Positions 1 to 9,632 of a DNA stretch of 64,000 nucleotides are shown in pieces. Below the pieces are notes generated by a model. The model was not told the origin of the DNA and did no database searches. It saw only the letters and a list, made by a program, of their open reading frames with translations. Position 1 is the first letter of the stretch. The number at the start of each line of letters is the position of its first letter. The stretch covers positions 310,001 to 374,000 of the forward strand of contig CATOSK010000006.1 of NCBI GenBank assembly GCA_951812535.1, in the 5' to 3' direction. The DNA comes from an uncultured Dehalococcoidia bacterium (GTDB lineage Bacteria; Chloroflexota; Dehalococcoidia; Lucifugimonadales; UBA3495). The position numbers and the translations under genes were made by a program.

Positions 1-2
1 TG

Positions 3-158
3 GTGGGCAGCTATGAGCTGGCCGGCGAGACCCTCGAGTACCTGATCGACCACGCCGCGAAGGCCGGCCCCGTCAGCCCCGGCACGGAAGACTACTCCAA
101 CCGCGTGGCTGAGATCCTGCAACTGATCGTGGCGACCCAGGAGTACCAGTTCGCCTAG
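3..158 (+). CDS. C-terminal end of a truncated upstream protein (possibly DUF1800 family, which often precedes DUF1501)
   Basis: Open frame from the window edge to TAG at 156-158 (..VGSYELAGETLEYLIDHAAKAGPVSPGTEDYSNRVAEILQLIVATQEYQFA); family inferred from position next to a DUF1501 gene. Confidence 0.5.
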   Translation: MGSYELAGETLEYLIDHAAKAGPVSPGTEDYSNRVAEILQLIVATQEYQFA

Positions 159-206
159 GTGCCCCGGCCGATCCCAGAGACTCCATCACATAAAGGAGAA
201 CAGGAG

Positions 207-1340
207 ATGACTTCCACCAAGAAAGACCCCGTGCTGGTAGTCCTTCAGCTGTCCGGCGGCAACGACGCCGTCAACACGCTGGTGCCCTACGGCGACCCCT
301 TGTACTACGACCACCGCCCGGCCGTCCGCAGCCCGGAGGAACAGATCCTCAAGCTCAGCGACAAGGTCGGCTTCAACCCCAACATGGGCCCCCTGAAGAG
401 GCTCTATGACGAGGGGAAGGTTGCGGTGATGCAGGGCATTGGCTACCCCAACCCCAACCGCTCTCACTTCCGCTCCATGGACATCTGGCACACCTGCGAG
501 CCCGATGCCCAGGGGACCGAGGGCTGGCTAGGCCGCTCCATCCAGGAAATGGACCCCAACAAGGAGAACGTCCTGACCGGCGTCAACTTCGGACGCGGCC
601 TTCCCCGCGCCCTCGCCGCCCCCGGCGTTCCCGTCGCCTCCGTCGGCAACCTTGCCACCTACGGCGTGCTGACCGGCATTGACGGCGAGGACCAGAGGGC
701 CGACGCCCTCGACGTCTTCTCCCGCATCTACTCCCCCACCCTGGGACGGGGCATGGTCGTTGACTACCTGTCCCAGACCGGCATGGACGCCCTCAAGGGC
801 GCCGACATCCTGTCCACCGCCCCCGAGTCCTACTCCTCGGCCGTGGAGTATGGCGACGACGTCGTGGGACAGTACATGAAGAACATCGCCCAGGTGCACC
901 TGGCCGGGTTCGGCACCCGGATCCTGTACACTACGGCTCCCTACAACAGCTTTGACACCCACGCCGGCGAGCTCATGGCCCATGCCGACCTGTGGACCAA
1001 GACCTCCAGCGCCATCGCCGACTTCTACGACGATATCACGCAGCACGACGCGGCCGACAACGTTGTCCTGCTGGTCTTCACCGAGTTCGGCCGCCGGGTC
1101 CACGACAACGGCTCCGGCACCGACCACGGTTCGGGCGGGGTCGCCTTCGTGGTTGGCGAGAACATCAAGGGCGGTCTCTACGGCGAGTACCCGTCCCTGG
1201 AGGAGAGCCAGTTGCTGGAGGGCGACCTGCACTTCAACAACGACTTCCGCAGCACCTACGCCACCATTCTCGAGAACCACATGGGCCTCGACGCGCAACC
1301 CATCGTGAACGGCAACTTCGAGAAGTTCGCCTTCATCTAG
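207..1340 (+). CDS. DUF1501 family protein
   Basis: ORF with LQLSGGNDAVNTLVPYGDPLYYDHRP...GSGTDHGSGGVAFVVG motifs; ATG at 207 preceded by AAAGGAGAACAGGAG. Confidence 0.85.
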   Translation: MTSTKKDPVLVVLQLSGGNDAVNTLVPYGDPLYYDHRPAVRSPEEQILKLSDKVGFNPNMGPLKRLYDEGKVAVMQGIGYPNPNRSHFRSMDIWHTCEPDAQGTEGWLGRSIQEMDPNKENVLTGVNFGRGLPRALAAPGVPVASVGNLATYGVLTGIDGEDQRADALDVFSRIYSPTLGRGMVVDYLSQTGMDALKGADILSTAPESYSSAVEYGDDVVGQYMKNIAQVHLAGFGTRILYTTAPYNSFDTHAGELMAHADLWTKTSSAIADFYDDITQHDAADNVVLLVFTEFGRRVHDNGSGTDHGSGGVAFVVGENIKGGLYGEYPSLEESQLLEGDLHFNNDFRSTYATILENHMGLDAQPIVNGNFEKFAFI

Positions 1341-1416
1341 GCCAACGCCATTACGCCTTCCCCCGCAAGGCATTGAGGGGGAAGGCTCTGGAAACCTGCA
1401 CATTCGCGAGGTGAGA

Positions 1417-2466
1417 ATGACTACTCAGACCCTGAGTGTAACCCTCCAGTACGATAAAACCATCGGCCGCGCCGAATTCGGCGGGCCGGGGTTCCGCAAC
1501 CCGGTGGCAGTGGCTCTGGGCGAAGACGAGACGATGTACGTGCTCAACCGCTCTTACGACTACCGGCCCGACGGCAAGCGGATCACCATCTGCACCGTCG
1601 ACGAGGACTACGTGGGCGAGTTTGCCCGCGGCGTCACCACCCAGGGCGACGGCGAGCCCGTGGCTTGGGACGGCGCCCTGATCTGGCCCACCTCCATTGC
1701 TCTGGACAGCGAGGGCAACGTCTACGTGGCCGACGAGGCCCTGGACCGCATATCCATCTACACCGGCGACGGCGAGTTCCTGCGCAAGTGGGAACGCTCC
1801 GGCTCCGGCCCGGGCGAGTGGGACCACCCTTCCGGCCTGGCCTTCGGCAAGGACGATGTCCTCTACATGGTGGACAGCGGCAACAACCGCATCCAGAAGC
1901 TGACCAGGGACGGAGAGTTCATCTCCCAGTGGGGCAGCGAGGGCAGCGGCAACGGCCAGTTCAACATGCCCTGGGGCCTCTCCCTGGACAAGCACGGCAA
2001 CGTCTACGTGGCCGACTGGCGTAACGACCGCGTCCAGAAGTTCGACAGCGATGGCAACTTCCTCATGTCCTTCGGCTCCTCCGGAGACGGTGAAGGACAG
2101 TTCAACCGCCCCACCGACGTGGCCGTGGACCCGGACGGCGACATCTACGTCGCCGACTGGAACAACAACCGTCTCCAGGTGTTCGACCCGGACGGCGGCT
2201 TCCTCACCATGACCACCGGCGAGGGGACCCTGTCCAAGTGGGGCACCAACAAGCTGGACGGCGGCAACCCCGAGATGTGGCACGAGCGCGCCATCGCCCA
2301 GGGCATCGAGCGCGAGAAGGAATTCTGGGGCCCCGTCGGCGTGGCCTGCGACAGCCAGGGCCGCGTTTTCGTGGTCGAGTCCGCCCGCTCCCGCATCCAG
2401 ATCTTCCACAAGCAGTACCCCGTGTTCTACGCACCGGGCGAGAACGGCGCCAGCGGCCGTCTCTAA
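1417..2466 (+). CDS. NHL-repeat beta-propeller protein
   Basis: Repeated NVYVADWRNDRVQKFDSDGNF-type blades; GAGGTGAGA upstream of ATG. Confidence 0.85.
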   Translation: MTTQTLSVTLQYDKTIGRAEFGGPGFRNPVAVALGEDETMYVLNRSYDYRPDGKRITICTVDEDYVGEFARGVTTQGDGEPVAWDGALIWPTSIALDSEGNVYVADEALDRISIYTGDGEFLRKWERSGSGPGEWDHPSGLAFGKDDVLYMVDSGNNRIQKLTRDGEFISQWGSEGSGNGQFNMPWGLSLDKHGNVYVADWRNDRVQKFDSDGNFLMSFGSSGDGEGQFNRPTDVAVDPDGDIYVADWNNNRLQVFDPDGGFLTMTTGEGTLSKWGTNKLDGGNPEMWHERAIAQGIEREKEFWGPVGVACDSQGRVFVVESARSRIQIFHKQYPVFYAPGENGASGRL

Positions 2467-2511
2467 GCCCCCAGCCTCGTAGACCACTCTCCGGCACAAC
2501 ACCGGAAAACC

Positions 2512-2546
2512 AGCCCCGCCCATCTTTCAGGATGGGCGGGGCTTTC
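2512..2546 (+). terminator. Intrinsic terminator-like hairpin
   Basis: AGCCCCGCCCATC-TTTCAG-GATGGGCGGGGCT, perfect 13-bp stem followed by TTCC. Confidence 0.7.
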
Positions 2547-2677
2547 CTTCCAATACGGGTAGGCCTGCCCGGATTCTGGTTGCCTGAACCCGTAACCACC
2601 CCATTCCCGCACCATCCAGCGCCCTCCCGCTTTGTGATACAATATGCCTTTAACGCCCCTTTCCGGGAGAGAAGCCC

Positions 2678-3109
2678 TTGGCCAGCCAGTCCCAGGTAGT
2701 TGATCTGCTCAAGCCCTTGGGGATCCGATTGACCCCCCAGCGGCTGGCGATCGCCGAAGTCGTCATCAACTCGGCGGACCACCCCACCGTGCGCGAGATT
2801 TTCGAGCGGGTGCGGGCTTTCTTCCCCTACGTCACCATCGCTACCGTCTACTCCACCCTGGCCACCCTGGAACAGTCGGGAATCGTCCGCGAGCTGCCCT
2901 TCCAGAAACACTCGCGCTACGACGCCAACCTGGAACCTCATGCCAACCTGGTCTGCATCGGTTGCGACTCGGTCATTGACGCCGAGGTGAACCTGGACCT
3001 CGTGGCCGAGCTGGAGCACCAGGTTGCCGCTGAGTCCCAGTTCCAGGTGTCGTCCCAGCGGGTCGACTTCTACGGATGGTGCTCTGGCTGCGATCCCGAC
3101 CGCAACTAG
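2678..3109 (+). CDS. Fur family transcriptional regulator
   Basis: LGIRLTPQRLAIAEVV...HPTVREIFERV...TVYSTLATLEQSGIV...CIGC...CSGC; TTG start. Confidence 0.85.
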   Translation: MASQSQVVDLLKPLGIRLTPQRLAIAEVVINSADHPTVREIFERVRAFFPYVTIATVYSTLATLEQSGIVRELPFQKHSRYDANLEPHANLVCIGCDSVIDAEVNLDLVAELEHQVAAESQFQVSSQRVDFYGWCSGCDPDRN

Positions 3110-3227
3110 CGCTTCGTCTCAACCCGCTTCGAAACCACGTCAACCCGCCTCCCCCGCGCCCCTGTTAGAATAGCCTCACCGGCCCCGCGGCCGTCTCCAA
3201 CCTGCGCCGGAACCGGGGCTGTTCCTC

Positions 3228-4448
3228 ATGGCCTCCTTAACGCAGATCACCCTGACCAATTTTCGCGGCTTTTCCCAGCTGGACCTGGACCTGCCGTCCG
3301 GCATCGTCGTGCTTTCCGGCGGCAACGCCCAGGGAAAGACGACGCTGCTGGAAGCCGCCTACATCCTGGCCATCGCCCGTTCCTTTCGAGCTGAGAACGA
3401 ACGTGAGGTCGTCAGCTTCCAGGCCGGGACCGCGGGAGAGCAGACGCTGGTCCTGGGCATAGCCGAGACCCGGACGGGACGCATATCCCTGGCGGTGGGT
3501 TACCAGCCGGTCAGCGGCCCACGGCCAGCCATGGGGGATGGGGAAGACTCCGGCGGATCACCCGGCCGCGCCGGTCTCAATTACTCAGTCCGCAAGCAGG
3601 TCCGCGCCGACCGGCAGAGGAAAACCGCCGCCGGCCTGGTCGGACTGATGGGCGCCACTCTCTTCCACGCCGGCGACGTGGACCTCATCTACGGCCCGCC
3701 GTCGGAACGCCGCCGATACCTGGACATCCTCATCTCCCAGGCCGACCCCATCTACATCCGTTCCCTTCAGCGATGCCAGCAGGTTGTCCGTCGGCGTAAC
3801 CGGCTGCTGCGGATGGTGCGGGAAGGGCGGGCCGGTTTCGACGAGATGGAGTTCTGGGACCGGGAGTTGGTCAGGGAAGGAGCCTGGATCATCTGGCGGC
3901 GGCGGCGGGTGATGCAGCGCCTGTCCGGTCTGGGCGGAGAGCACCACGCCCAGCTGGGAGAGAGGGGGGATGAGTTCCGTCTGGAATACCATCCTAGCGT
4001 GCCCGGCAGCGACGACCTGGCGGCCACCGAGACCGGGTTCTGGCAAAAGCTGGCCGAGGCCCACCAGCGGGAGCTGGCCACTGCCACCACGGTGGTCGGC
4101 CCCCACCGGGACGACTTCCGGCTGTTGGTCAACGGCCTGGATATGGGGACCTTCGCCTCCCGGGGAGAGGCCCGCACCCTGGCGCTGACCCTCCGGCTGG
4201 CCGAGGCGTCCTACCTGTGGGAGGCCCGGGACGACGAGCCGGTCCTGCTCCTGGACGACGTTCTCTCCGAGATGGATGGGCAGCGGCGGCGGCGGGTCCT
4301 GGACAAGCTGACCCGGTACCAACAGGTCCTCATCACCACCACCGACCCCCATATCCTCCGGGAACACCTGGGAACGGGCGCCACCTACCTCGCCGTGGCC
4401 AATGGAAAGGTAGCCCTCGAGGACCAGGCTTCGACGGACCAGGCCTGA
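3228..4448 (+). CDS. recF: DNA replication/repair protein RecF
   Basis: N-terminal LTNFRGFSQLDLDLPSGIVVLSGGNAQGKTTLLEA; ABC signature and LLLDDVLSEMD. Confidence 0.93.
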   Translation: MASLTQITLTNFRGFSQLDLDLPSGIVVLSGGNAQGKTTLLEAAYILAIARSFRAENEREVVSFQAGTAGEQTLVLGIAETRTGRISLAVGYQPVSGPRPAMGDGEDSGGSPGRAGLNYSVRKQVRADRQRKTAAGLVGLMGATLFHAGDVDLIYGPPSERRRYLDILISQADPIYIRSLQRCQQVVRRRNRLLRMVREGRAGFDEMEFWDRELVREGAWIIWRRRRVMQRLSGLGGEHHAQLGERGDEFRLEYHPSVPGSDDLAATETGFWQKLAEAHQRELATATTVVGPHRDDFRLLVNGLDMGTFASRGEARTLALTLRLAEASYLWEARDDEPVLLLDDVLSEMDGQRRRRVLDKLTRYQQVLITTTDPHILREHLGTGATYLAVANGKVALEDQASTDQA

Positions 4449-4717
4449 TACTGCGTCAAGCTTGGTTTGGCAGATGGCATTTGTGATTGACGGGTAGTGT
4501 TAATCTGGCGCTAATACATTCTGCTGTTAGGTGTAGGCGTGGTCAGGGGAAAGTTACCGGCAGCCTGACCCCCGATAACGCGGCCCACGCCCCCCGCCTC
4601 TCCGTAGCTAGCGGCGACACCTGCCTCGCCTCAACCTTCCAGTAAAGGTTCGTCGGAGGGTAGCGGAGGGACAGATTCCTTGGGGTTTCTCCAGCACAAC
4701 GGTGTTATCATGCCATC

Positions 4718-4977
4718 ATGGGCTCACCGTCACGTAACCGCGACCGAGCCATGCGGAACCGGATATTGGGTGGCAGGTCGGACGCCTCCGTCCGGTTCGA
4801 CTAACTACGGGATTTTCTGCTGGGATTGGGATTTACGGAGCGGACTCGAGGCAGCCACCACATATTCCGCAAGGATGGGGTTGGAGAACGTGTAAACATT
4901 CAACGAGACGGGAGTCAGGCCAAGCCGTACCAGGTATAAGGCAGGTACGACGGATTATCCTGGAAAATCAGCTTTGA
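4718..4977 (+). pseudogene. hicA: HicA-type toxin remnant with an in-frame TAA and a 2-nt frameshift
   Basis: Conceptual MGSPSRNRDRAMRNRILGGRSDASVRFD*LRDFLLGLGFTERTRGSHHIFRKDGVGERVNIQRDGSQAKPYQV/RQVRRIILENQL*; TAA at 4802-4804, frame change at 4937-4938. Confidence 0.82.
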
Positions 4978-5201
4978 GGGGGGCGACGACGCACAAGTAC
5001 GAGCTAATCATCTACTGGAGCAACGTGGACGGCGTCTTTGTCGCCGAAGTCCCGCAACTACCGGGTTGCGCCGCCCATGGACAAACGCAGGAGGAGGCGC
5101 TAAGGAACGTCAAAGATGCGGTTGAACTGTGGATTGAGACCGCCCGTGAATTCGGTGACCCTATCCCTGAACCCAAGGGGGAGCGGTTGATGCTCGCTTG
5201 A
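4974..5201 (+). CDS. hicB: HicB-type antitoxin
   Basis: YELIIYWSNVDGVFVAEVPQLPGCAAHGQTQEEALRNVKDAVELWIETAREFGDPIPEP; overlaps the end of the hicA remnant. Confidence 0.85.
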   Translation: MRGATTHKYELIIYWSNVDGVFVAEVPQLPGCAAHGQTQEEALRNVKDAVELWIETAREFGDPIPEPKGERLMLA

Positions 5202-5330
5202 CCGGCGGCAACATGGATCGCAACAAGGTGGGAAGGCAATTGTGGTAGGCCAGATGGATAATTCCACCACTGCGAATCCTTGCCAGCTTTAGGAGTCGTC
5301 ACCCGTCGGACGTTTTAGGCCATGTGAACG

Positions 5331-5705
5331 TCACCCGGCCCTGGCGTCGAGAATGGTCCGCACCAACTCCCTTATATCGGGCAGGTACGTTTCCAGGTCT
5401 TCCTGCTCCAGGGAGTCGTTGTAAAAGTTGCCGTGACACGCCTGCGCGATGCCGAAGGCTGCGCGGATAAACGGCTCCTCCCGCGCCTCCGCCAGATCCA
5501 GAACGGCCCTCCGGCGGTGGTGATACCGGCCGTGCGGCAAGCCGCTGCTCTCGCAGTAGGCTCTCAGGGCTTGGCTGGTGGCTCCCCAGAGCTTTTCCCC
5601 GCCGCCCTGGGTTAGATCGCCGGCTTCAATCTCCCGCTGGGCATCTTCCAGCATCTTCAGGGCTAGGCCAGTGTGCTTTTCGATGATTGATTCGTCGCCC
5701 GGCAT
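5331..5705 (-). CDS. Small PaREP1/HEPN-like protein
   Basis: Helical protein EKHTGLALKMLEDAQREIEAGDLTQGGEKLWGATSQALRAYCESSGL; resembles the PaREP1/HEPN group. Confidence 0.5.
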   Translation of the reverse strand: MPGDESIIEKHTGLALKMLEDAQREIEAGDLTQGGGEKLWGATSQALRAYCESSGLPHGRYHHRRRAVLDLAEAREEPFIRAAFGIAQACHGNFYNDSLEQEDLETYLPDIRELVRTILDARAG

Positions 5706-5794
5706 TGGTTGTCCCCTTTGTCGGTTTATGATTATACACCCCTCCCTCCCCCCATACGGTATACTACCCCCACCTAAACTCCAGGAGCCCGCCC

Positions 5795-7102
5795 TTGCTT
5801 GGCAATCCCGCCCGCCCCGGTCCCCACAACCCCGTCTTCTTCGGATGGTACATCGTTGCCGCCACCGTCTTCATAGCCTTCATCGGAGTCGGCGCCCGCC
5901 AGGGGTTCGGCGTCTTCGTCGTCCCCATGAGCGACGACTTCAACTGGAGCCGCAGCAGCATCTCCTTCGCTGCCTCTCTCGGATTCCTCCTCAACGGCAT
6001 CGTCCAGCCCTTCATCGGCGGCATCTTCGACAAGTTCGGGGGACGGCTGGTCATTACCGGCGGCCTCATCGTGGTGGGGATTTCCACTTTCTCGCTGGCC
6101 TTCACCTTCCACCTGTTGTTCCTCATCTTCATGTTCGGGGTGGTCAGCTCGGTCGCCCTCAGCGCCATATCCATCACCACCACCGGCGCCCTCCTCAGCA
6201 AATGGTTCCGCCGGCGGCGGGGAACGGTTATGGGCCTCAACTCCGCCGGAGTGTCCATCGGCGGCCTGATCATGGTCCCATTCGCCATGTACCTCCTCCA
6301 GGCCACCAACTGGCAGGTCACCTGGGCCGCCCTGGGTCTGCTCGTCCTGTTCATCGGAGCCCCCCTGGCCTGGCTGTTCATCCGCGACGACCCGGAGCAG
6401 ATGGGCCTCCACTTGGACGGAGACACCGACTCCTCCGGCGGACCCGGCGGGCGCTCCCGCTCCGGGCGCGGCCCCCTGGACACCGACAAGTGGCGGGAAT
6501 CGCTGAAGAGTATGCCCATGTGGCAGATGACCCTGTCCTACTTCGTCTGCGGCGCTACCACCGCAACGCTGGCGGTCCACTTCGTCCCCCACGCCCTGAA
6601 CCTGGGTGTGTCCCCCACCATGGCGGCCCTGGCCTTCGGATACATGATGGCCCTCAACGCCCTTGGAGCCGTCGGGGCGACGATGATCTCGGACAAGGTC
6701 GGACGGAAAAACCTGCTGGCCTTCACCTACTTCCTGCGGGGCTGTGCCTACATGCTCCTGGTATTCGTCCCCGGGGAGGCCAGCCTCTGGTTCTTCGCGT
6801 CGGTGGCGGGACTGTCGTGGATCGCTACCGCTCCGCTGACGTCGGCCCTGACCGCCGATGTCTACGGCCTTCGGGCCATCGGGACCATCAGCGGCATATC
6901 CTTCATGTTCCACGCCCTGGGGAGTTTCGTGTTCATCTGGCTGGCCGGATTCCTGTTTGACCTGACCGGCTCCTACAACCTGCCCTTCGGAATCGCCGGG
7001 GCGTTGCTCTTCCCCGCCGCCCTGTCGGCCTTCAGCATCCGGGAACGCAGGTATTCCTCCCGCTACGCGGCCCAGCCCGCCGCGGTGGGCGCCGGAGACT
7101 GA
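5795..7102 (+). CDS. MFS transporter
   Basis: Multiple hydrophobic helices; FFGWYIVAATVFIAFIGVGARQGFGVFV...SKWFRRRRGTVMGL. Confidence 0.85.
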   Translation: MLGNPARPGPHNPVFFGWYIVAATVFIAFIGVGARQGFGVFVVPMSDDFNWSRSSISFAASLGFLLNGIVQPFIGGIFDKFGGRLVITGGLIVVGISTFSLAFTFHLLFLIFMFGVVSSVALSAISITTTGALLSKWFRRRRGTVMGLNSAGVSIGGLIMVPFAMYLLQATNWQVTWAALGLLVLFIGAPLAWLFIRDDPEQMGLHLDGDTDSSGGPGGRSRSGRGPLDTDKWRESLKSMPMWQMTLSYFVCGATTATLAVHFVPHALNLGVSPTMAALAFGYMMALNALGAVGATMISDKVGRKNLLAFTYFLRGCAYMLLVFVPGEASLWFFASVAGLSWIATAPLTSALTADVYGLRAIGTISGISFMFHALGSFVFIWLAGFLFDLTGSYNLPFGIAGALLFPAALSAFSIRERRYSSRYAAQPAAVGAGD

Positions 7103-7108
7103 CGCCTC

Positions 7109-7348
7109 ATGGGCTGGTCCGTCCTGCTGGCCCTGCCGCTGCACCATGACGAGCCCGCCGATCCGACGCTGCTGGAGTGGGCCAAGGGCCTGCTGGACCA
7201 CCTGTTCGGCGGCGGCCCGTGGCTGATGGTGGCCGTGCTGGGAATCCTCATCCTGGCCCTGCCGGTGGGAGTGGTGGTGTTCTACTGGACTCAGCACCGG
7301 CCGGTCGGCCACGGTGTCCCGGGTGAGTCGCCGGAAAACCCGGGTTGA
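7109..7348 (+). CDS. Small single-TM hypothetical protein
   Basis: Short ORF just downstream of the MFS gene with one strong hydrophobic segment. Confidence 0.4.
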   Translation: MGWSVLLALPLHHDEPADPTLLEWAKGLLDHLFGGGPWLMVAVLGILILALPVGVVVFYWTQHRPVGHGVPGESPENPG

Positions 7349-7415
7349 TCCTGGCTTACGGGTGAGTTGGATACCGGCGGGCGGCATACCCAATGGATAA
7401 AACCGCCAAGGATGA

Positions 7416-7452
7416 ACGGAGCGGCCATCACATGGATTGCCGCCCCGTTTTT
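7416..7452 (+). terminator. Terminator-like hairpin
   Basis: ACGG-A-GCGGC ... GCCGC-C-CCGT followed by TTTT. Confidence 0.5.
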
Positions 7453-7643
7453 GTGAACGCGGAACGGTCCAGCGAAGCTGGTGGATGGTGCAGGCGCCAA
7501 ACCGTTTCCGGGCGGTATTCCGTACTATTTGTTGAAATACTTTCTCACCCGGGCATTCTGAAAAACCAATTGCTGGCCGCGCCTGAAATAACCCCCCGCC
7601 CTGGTATCCTCCTGCCAACCCGAAGGACTGGAGAAGCAGTTCC

Positions 7644-8288
7644 GTGACTACCCAAGCACTCTTCGCGTCCCTCGCTGACGTGGAAACCGGCGTCTACGCG
7701 GTGTCATCAGACCAGACGATACTGTTCTGGAACCGTGGGGCGGAACGGATTCTGGGCATGGGGCTGGATGAAGCGGTCGGCCGGAAGTGCTACGAAGTAG
7801 TTCAGGGGATTGTTCCCGGAGGCATTACACCGGAGTGTCGGCAGGGGTGCCCGTCGATGCGGTTGCTCCGGGAAAGCAGGCTGCCGGAGCCAACTCGGTT
7901 ACGGGTGATGTGCGCGTCGGGGGAGCGGAAACTGGTCTCGGTCACGCCGGTGGTGGTTGGGGGGAGCCCGGAGAAGCCCGCCGTCATGATACATCTGTTC
8001 GTGGAAACACCGGTCGGGGCCGGGGACGGTGATGACCGTCAGGGTTCGCCGGCAGAACGGTCGGCAGGGGACCCGAACGCGCGGGAGAGGGCGCTGACCG
8101 CCCGGGAGCACGAGGTGCTGCAATTCGTATCCCTGGGCTGGAGCACGCCCCGCATAGCGGAACATCTGGAGGTCAGCCCTCACACAGTCCTGAACCACAT
8201 CCGCCATTTCCGGCGCAAGCTGGATGCCTCAACCAAGCTGGAAGCGGTGGTGACTGCCATCCGTTTGGGCATTCTGCCGTCACCTTGA
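7644..8288 (+). CDS. PAS domain-LuxR/NarL-type HTH transcriptional regulator
   Basis: PAS-like SSDQTILFWNRGAERILGMGLDEAVGRKCYEV; C-terminal LTAREHEVLQFVSLGWSTPRIAEHLEVSPHTVLNHIRHFRRKL. Confidence 0.85.
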   Translation: MTTQALFASLADVETGVYAVSSDQTILFWNRGAERILGMGLDEAVGRKCYEVVQGIVPGGITPECRQGCPSMRLLRESRLPEPTRLRVMCASGERKLVSVTPVVVGGSPEKPAVMIHLFVETPVGAGDGDDRQGSPAERSAGDPNARERALTAREHEVLQFVSLGWSTPRIAEHLEVSPHTVLNHIRHFRRKLDASTKLEAVVTAIRLGILPSP

Positions 8289-8304
8289 CCGTTCCATAAG
8301 GAAA

Positions 8305-8334
8305 ACACCCATCCGCATCTCAGATGGGTGTCTC
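8305..8334 (+). terminator. Terminator-like hairpin
   Basis: ACACCCATC ... GATGGGTGT followed by a pyrimidine-rich tract. Confidence 0.6.
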
Positions 8335-8371
8335 TCTATTCGGAAATGCCTGTCCACTTGGACTAACAGCG

Positions 8372-8647
8372 TCACCCGCCAATGAACCGGCTGGCAATCA
8401 CCACCGCAATAACCGCGCCTCCTCCTGCAAGAACCAGGTAGAACAACCGGTCAAGGCGTTGGCTGACCGCCTCCAAGCCTGCTCTGAACTCCTGCCGTTG
8501 CTCGTGCAGACTGGCTTTTATCTCCCGCTGGTCGCCCTTGATCTCCCGCTGCCCCTCCAGCAGGGCCGCAGTCGCGCCTTCCAGCCGGCCAATGGCCCGC
8601 CACATGTCGGCGTTAACCGGGTTGGCGGGATCAGTGTCCGTTACCAC
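8372..8647 (-). CDS. Small coiled-coil protein with C-terminal TM helix
   Basis: GQREIKGDQREIKASLHEQRQEF heptad-like region then FYLVLAGGGAVIAVVIASRFIGG. Confidence 0.5.
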   Translation of the reverse strand: MVTDTDPANPVNADMWRAIGRLEGATAALLEGQREIKGDQREIKASLHEQRQEFRAGLEAVSQRLDRLFYLVLAGGGAVIAVVIASRFIGG

Positions 8648-8678
8648 TCAATCATCCCTGGACGCGGCGCCGGATGAC

Positions 8679-9581
8679 CTACATCATGAACTGGATCAAC
8701 CGCTCGCACTGCTCGTCGGTCAGCCCCAGTGGGCGGGCCGAGATTGACTGCCCGTCGTCCAGGACTGGCTCCCGCTGGTCCAGGCTTTCCTGGGCGCCCG
8801 TTTGCAGGAACAGGCCGGTGTAGATCGTGTCTCCCCACGCCATCGCCTTCTCGCACGCCGTCTTCCAGTCCGTGGTGTCGTGCCCCTCGTCTTCCAGCTT
8901 CTGCACCCGGTCCTTGAAGAAGGGATGCCCGTTGTCGTGGTTGAAGGTCACGCAGGGACTGAAAATGTCGATCAGAGCGAATCCCTTGTGCTGGATGCCG
9001 CCCTTGATCAGCTCGGTAAGGTGCCGGATGTCGCCGCTGTAGCCCCGTGCCACGTAGGTGGCGCCGTTCATTATCGCCGACGTGATGGGGTTTATCGGCA
9101 TCTCCACGTTGCCGAAGGGAGTGCTCTTCGTCTTCATCCCGTCCCGGCTGGTGGGAGAAACCTGCCCCGTCGTCAACCCGTAGATCTGGTTGTTCATCAC
9201 CACGTAGGTCAGGTCGACGTTGCGGCGGGCGGTGTGAGTGAAGTGGTTGCCGCCAATGCCGTACCCATCCCCGTCGCCGCCGGTGGCGATGACGTGCAGG
9301 TTGTGGTTGGCCATCTTCGCCCCGGTAGCCACCGCCAGGCTGCGCCCGTGGAGGGTGTGCATTCCGTAGGCGTTGATGTAACCGGGCAGGTTGGACGAGC
9401 AGCCGATCCCGCTGACCATCAGGATTTCATGGGGCCGCAGTCCCAGCTCGGAACAGGCCCGCTGCAGGCTGTTCAATACTCCAAAATCGCCGCAACCGGG
9501 GCACCAGTCGGGGTCAACCTTCCCTTTGAAGTCCCGGGCCGTCAGTTGGATCGGTTGGCCTTCGGCTACGGTAGTGGTCAT
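8679..9581 (-). CDS. korB: 2-oxoacid:ferredoxin oxidoreductase, beta subunit
   Basis: WCPGCGDFGVLNSLQRA...GIGCSSNLPGYINAYGMHTLHGRSLAVATG...GGDGDGYGIGGNHF. Confidence 0.92.
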   Translation of the reverse strand: MTTTVAEGQPIQLTARDFKGKVDPDWCPGCGDFGVLNSLQRACSELGLRPHEILMVSGIGCSSNLPGYINAYGMHTLHGRSLAVATGAKMANHNLHVIATGGDGDGYGIGGNHFTHTARRNVDLTYVVMNNQIYGLTTGQVSPTSRDGMKTKSTPFGNVEMPINPITSAIMNGATYVARGYSGDIRHLTELIKGGIQHKGFALIDIFSPCVTFNHDNGHPFFKDRVQKLEDEGHDTTDWKTACEKAMAWGDTIYTGLFLQTGAQESLDQREPVLDDGQSISARPLGLTDEQCERLIQFMM

Positions 9582-9632
9582 CGATTCACCTCGTTTTGCG
9601 ATCTTTTAAGAAGTTGCCGCTCGTGGTTGCAG

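Noticed and set aside
4540-4660. GGTCAGG...CCTGACC hairpin before hicA as a riboswitch
   Set aside because: Only a 7-bp stem with no recognisable conserved core; insufficient support.
4802-4804. TAA in hicA and vapC as recoded sense codons
   Set aside because: TAA is used as the normal stop for many genes here (e.g. ftsZ, larC region neighbours), and hicA also has a frameshift. Pseudogenisation is simpler.
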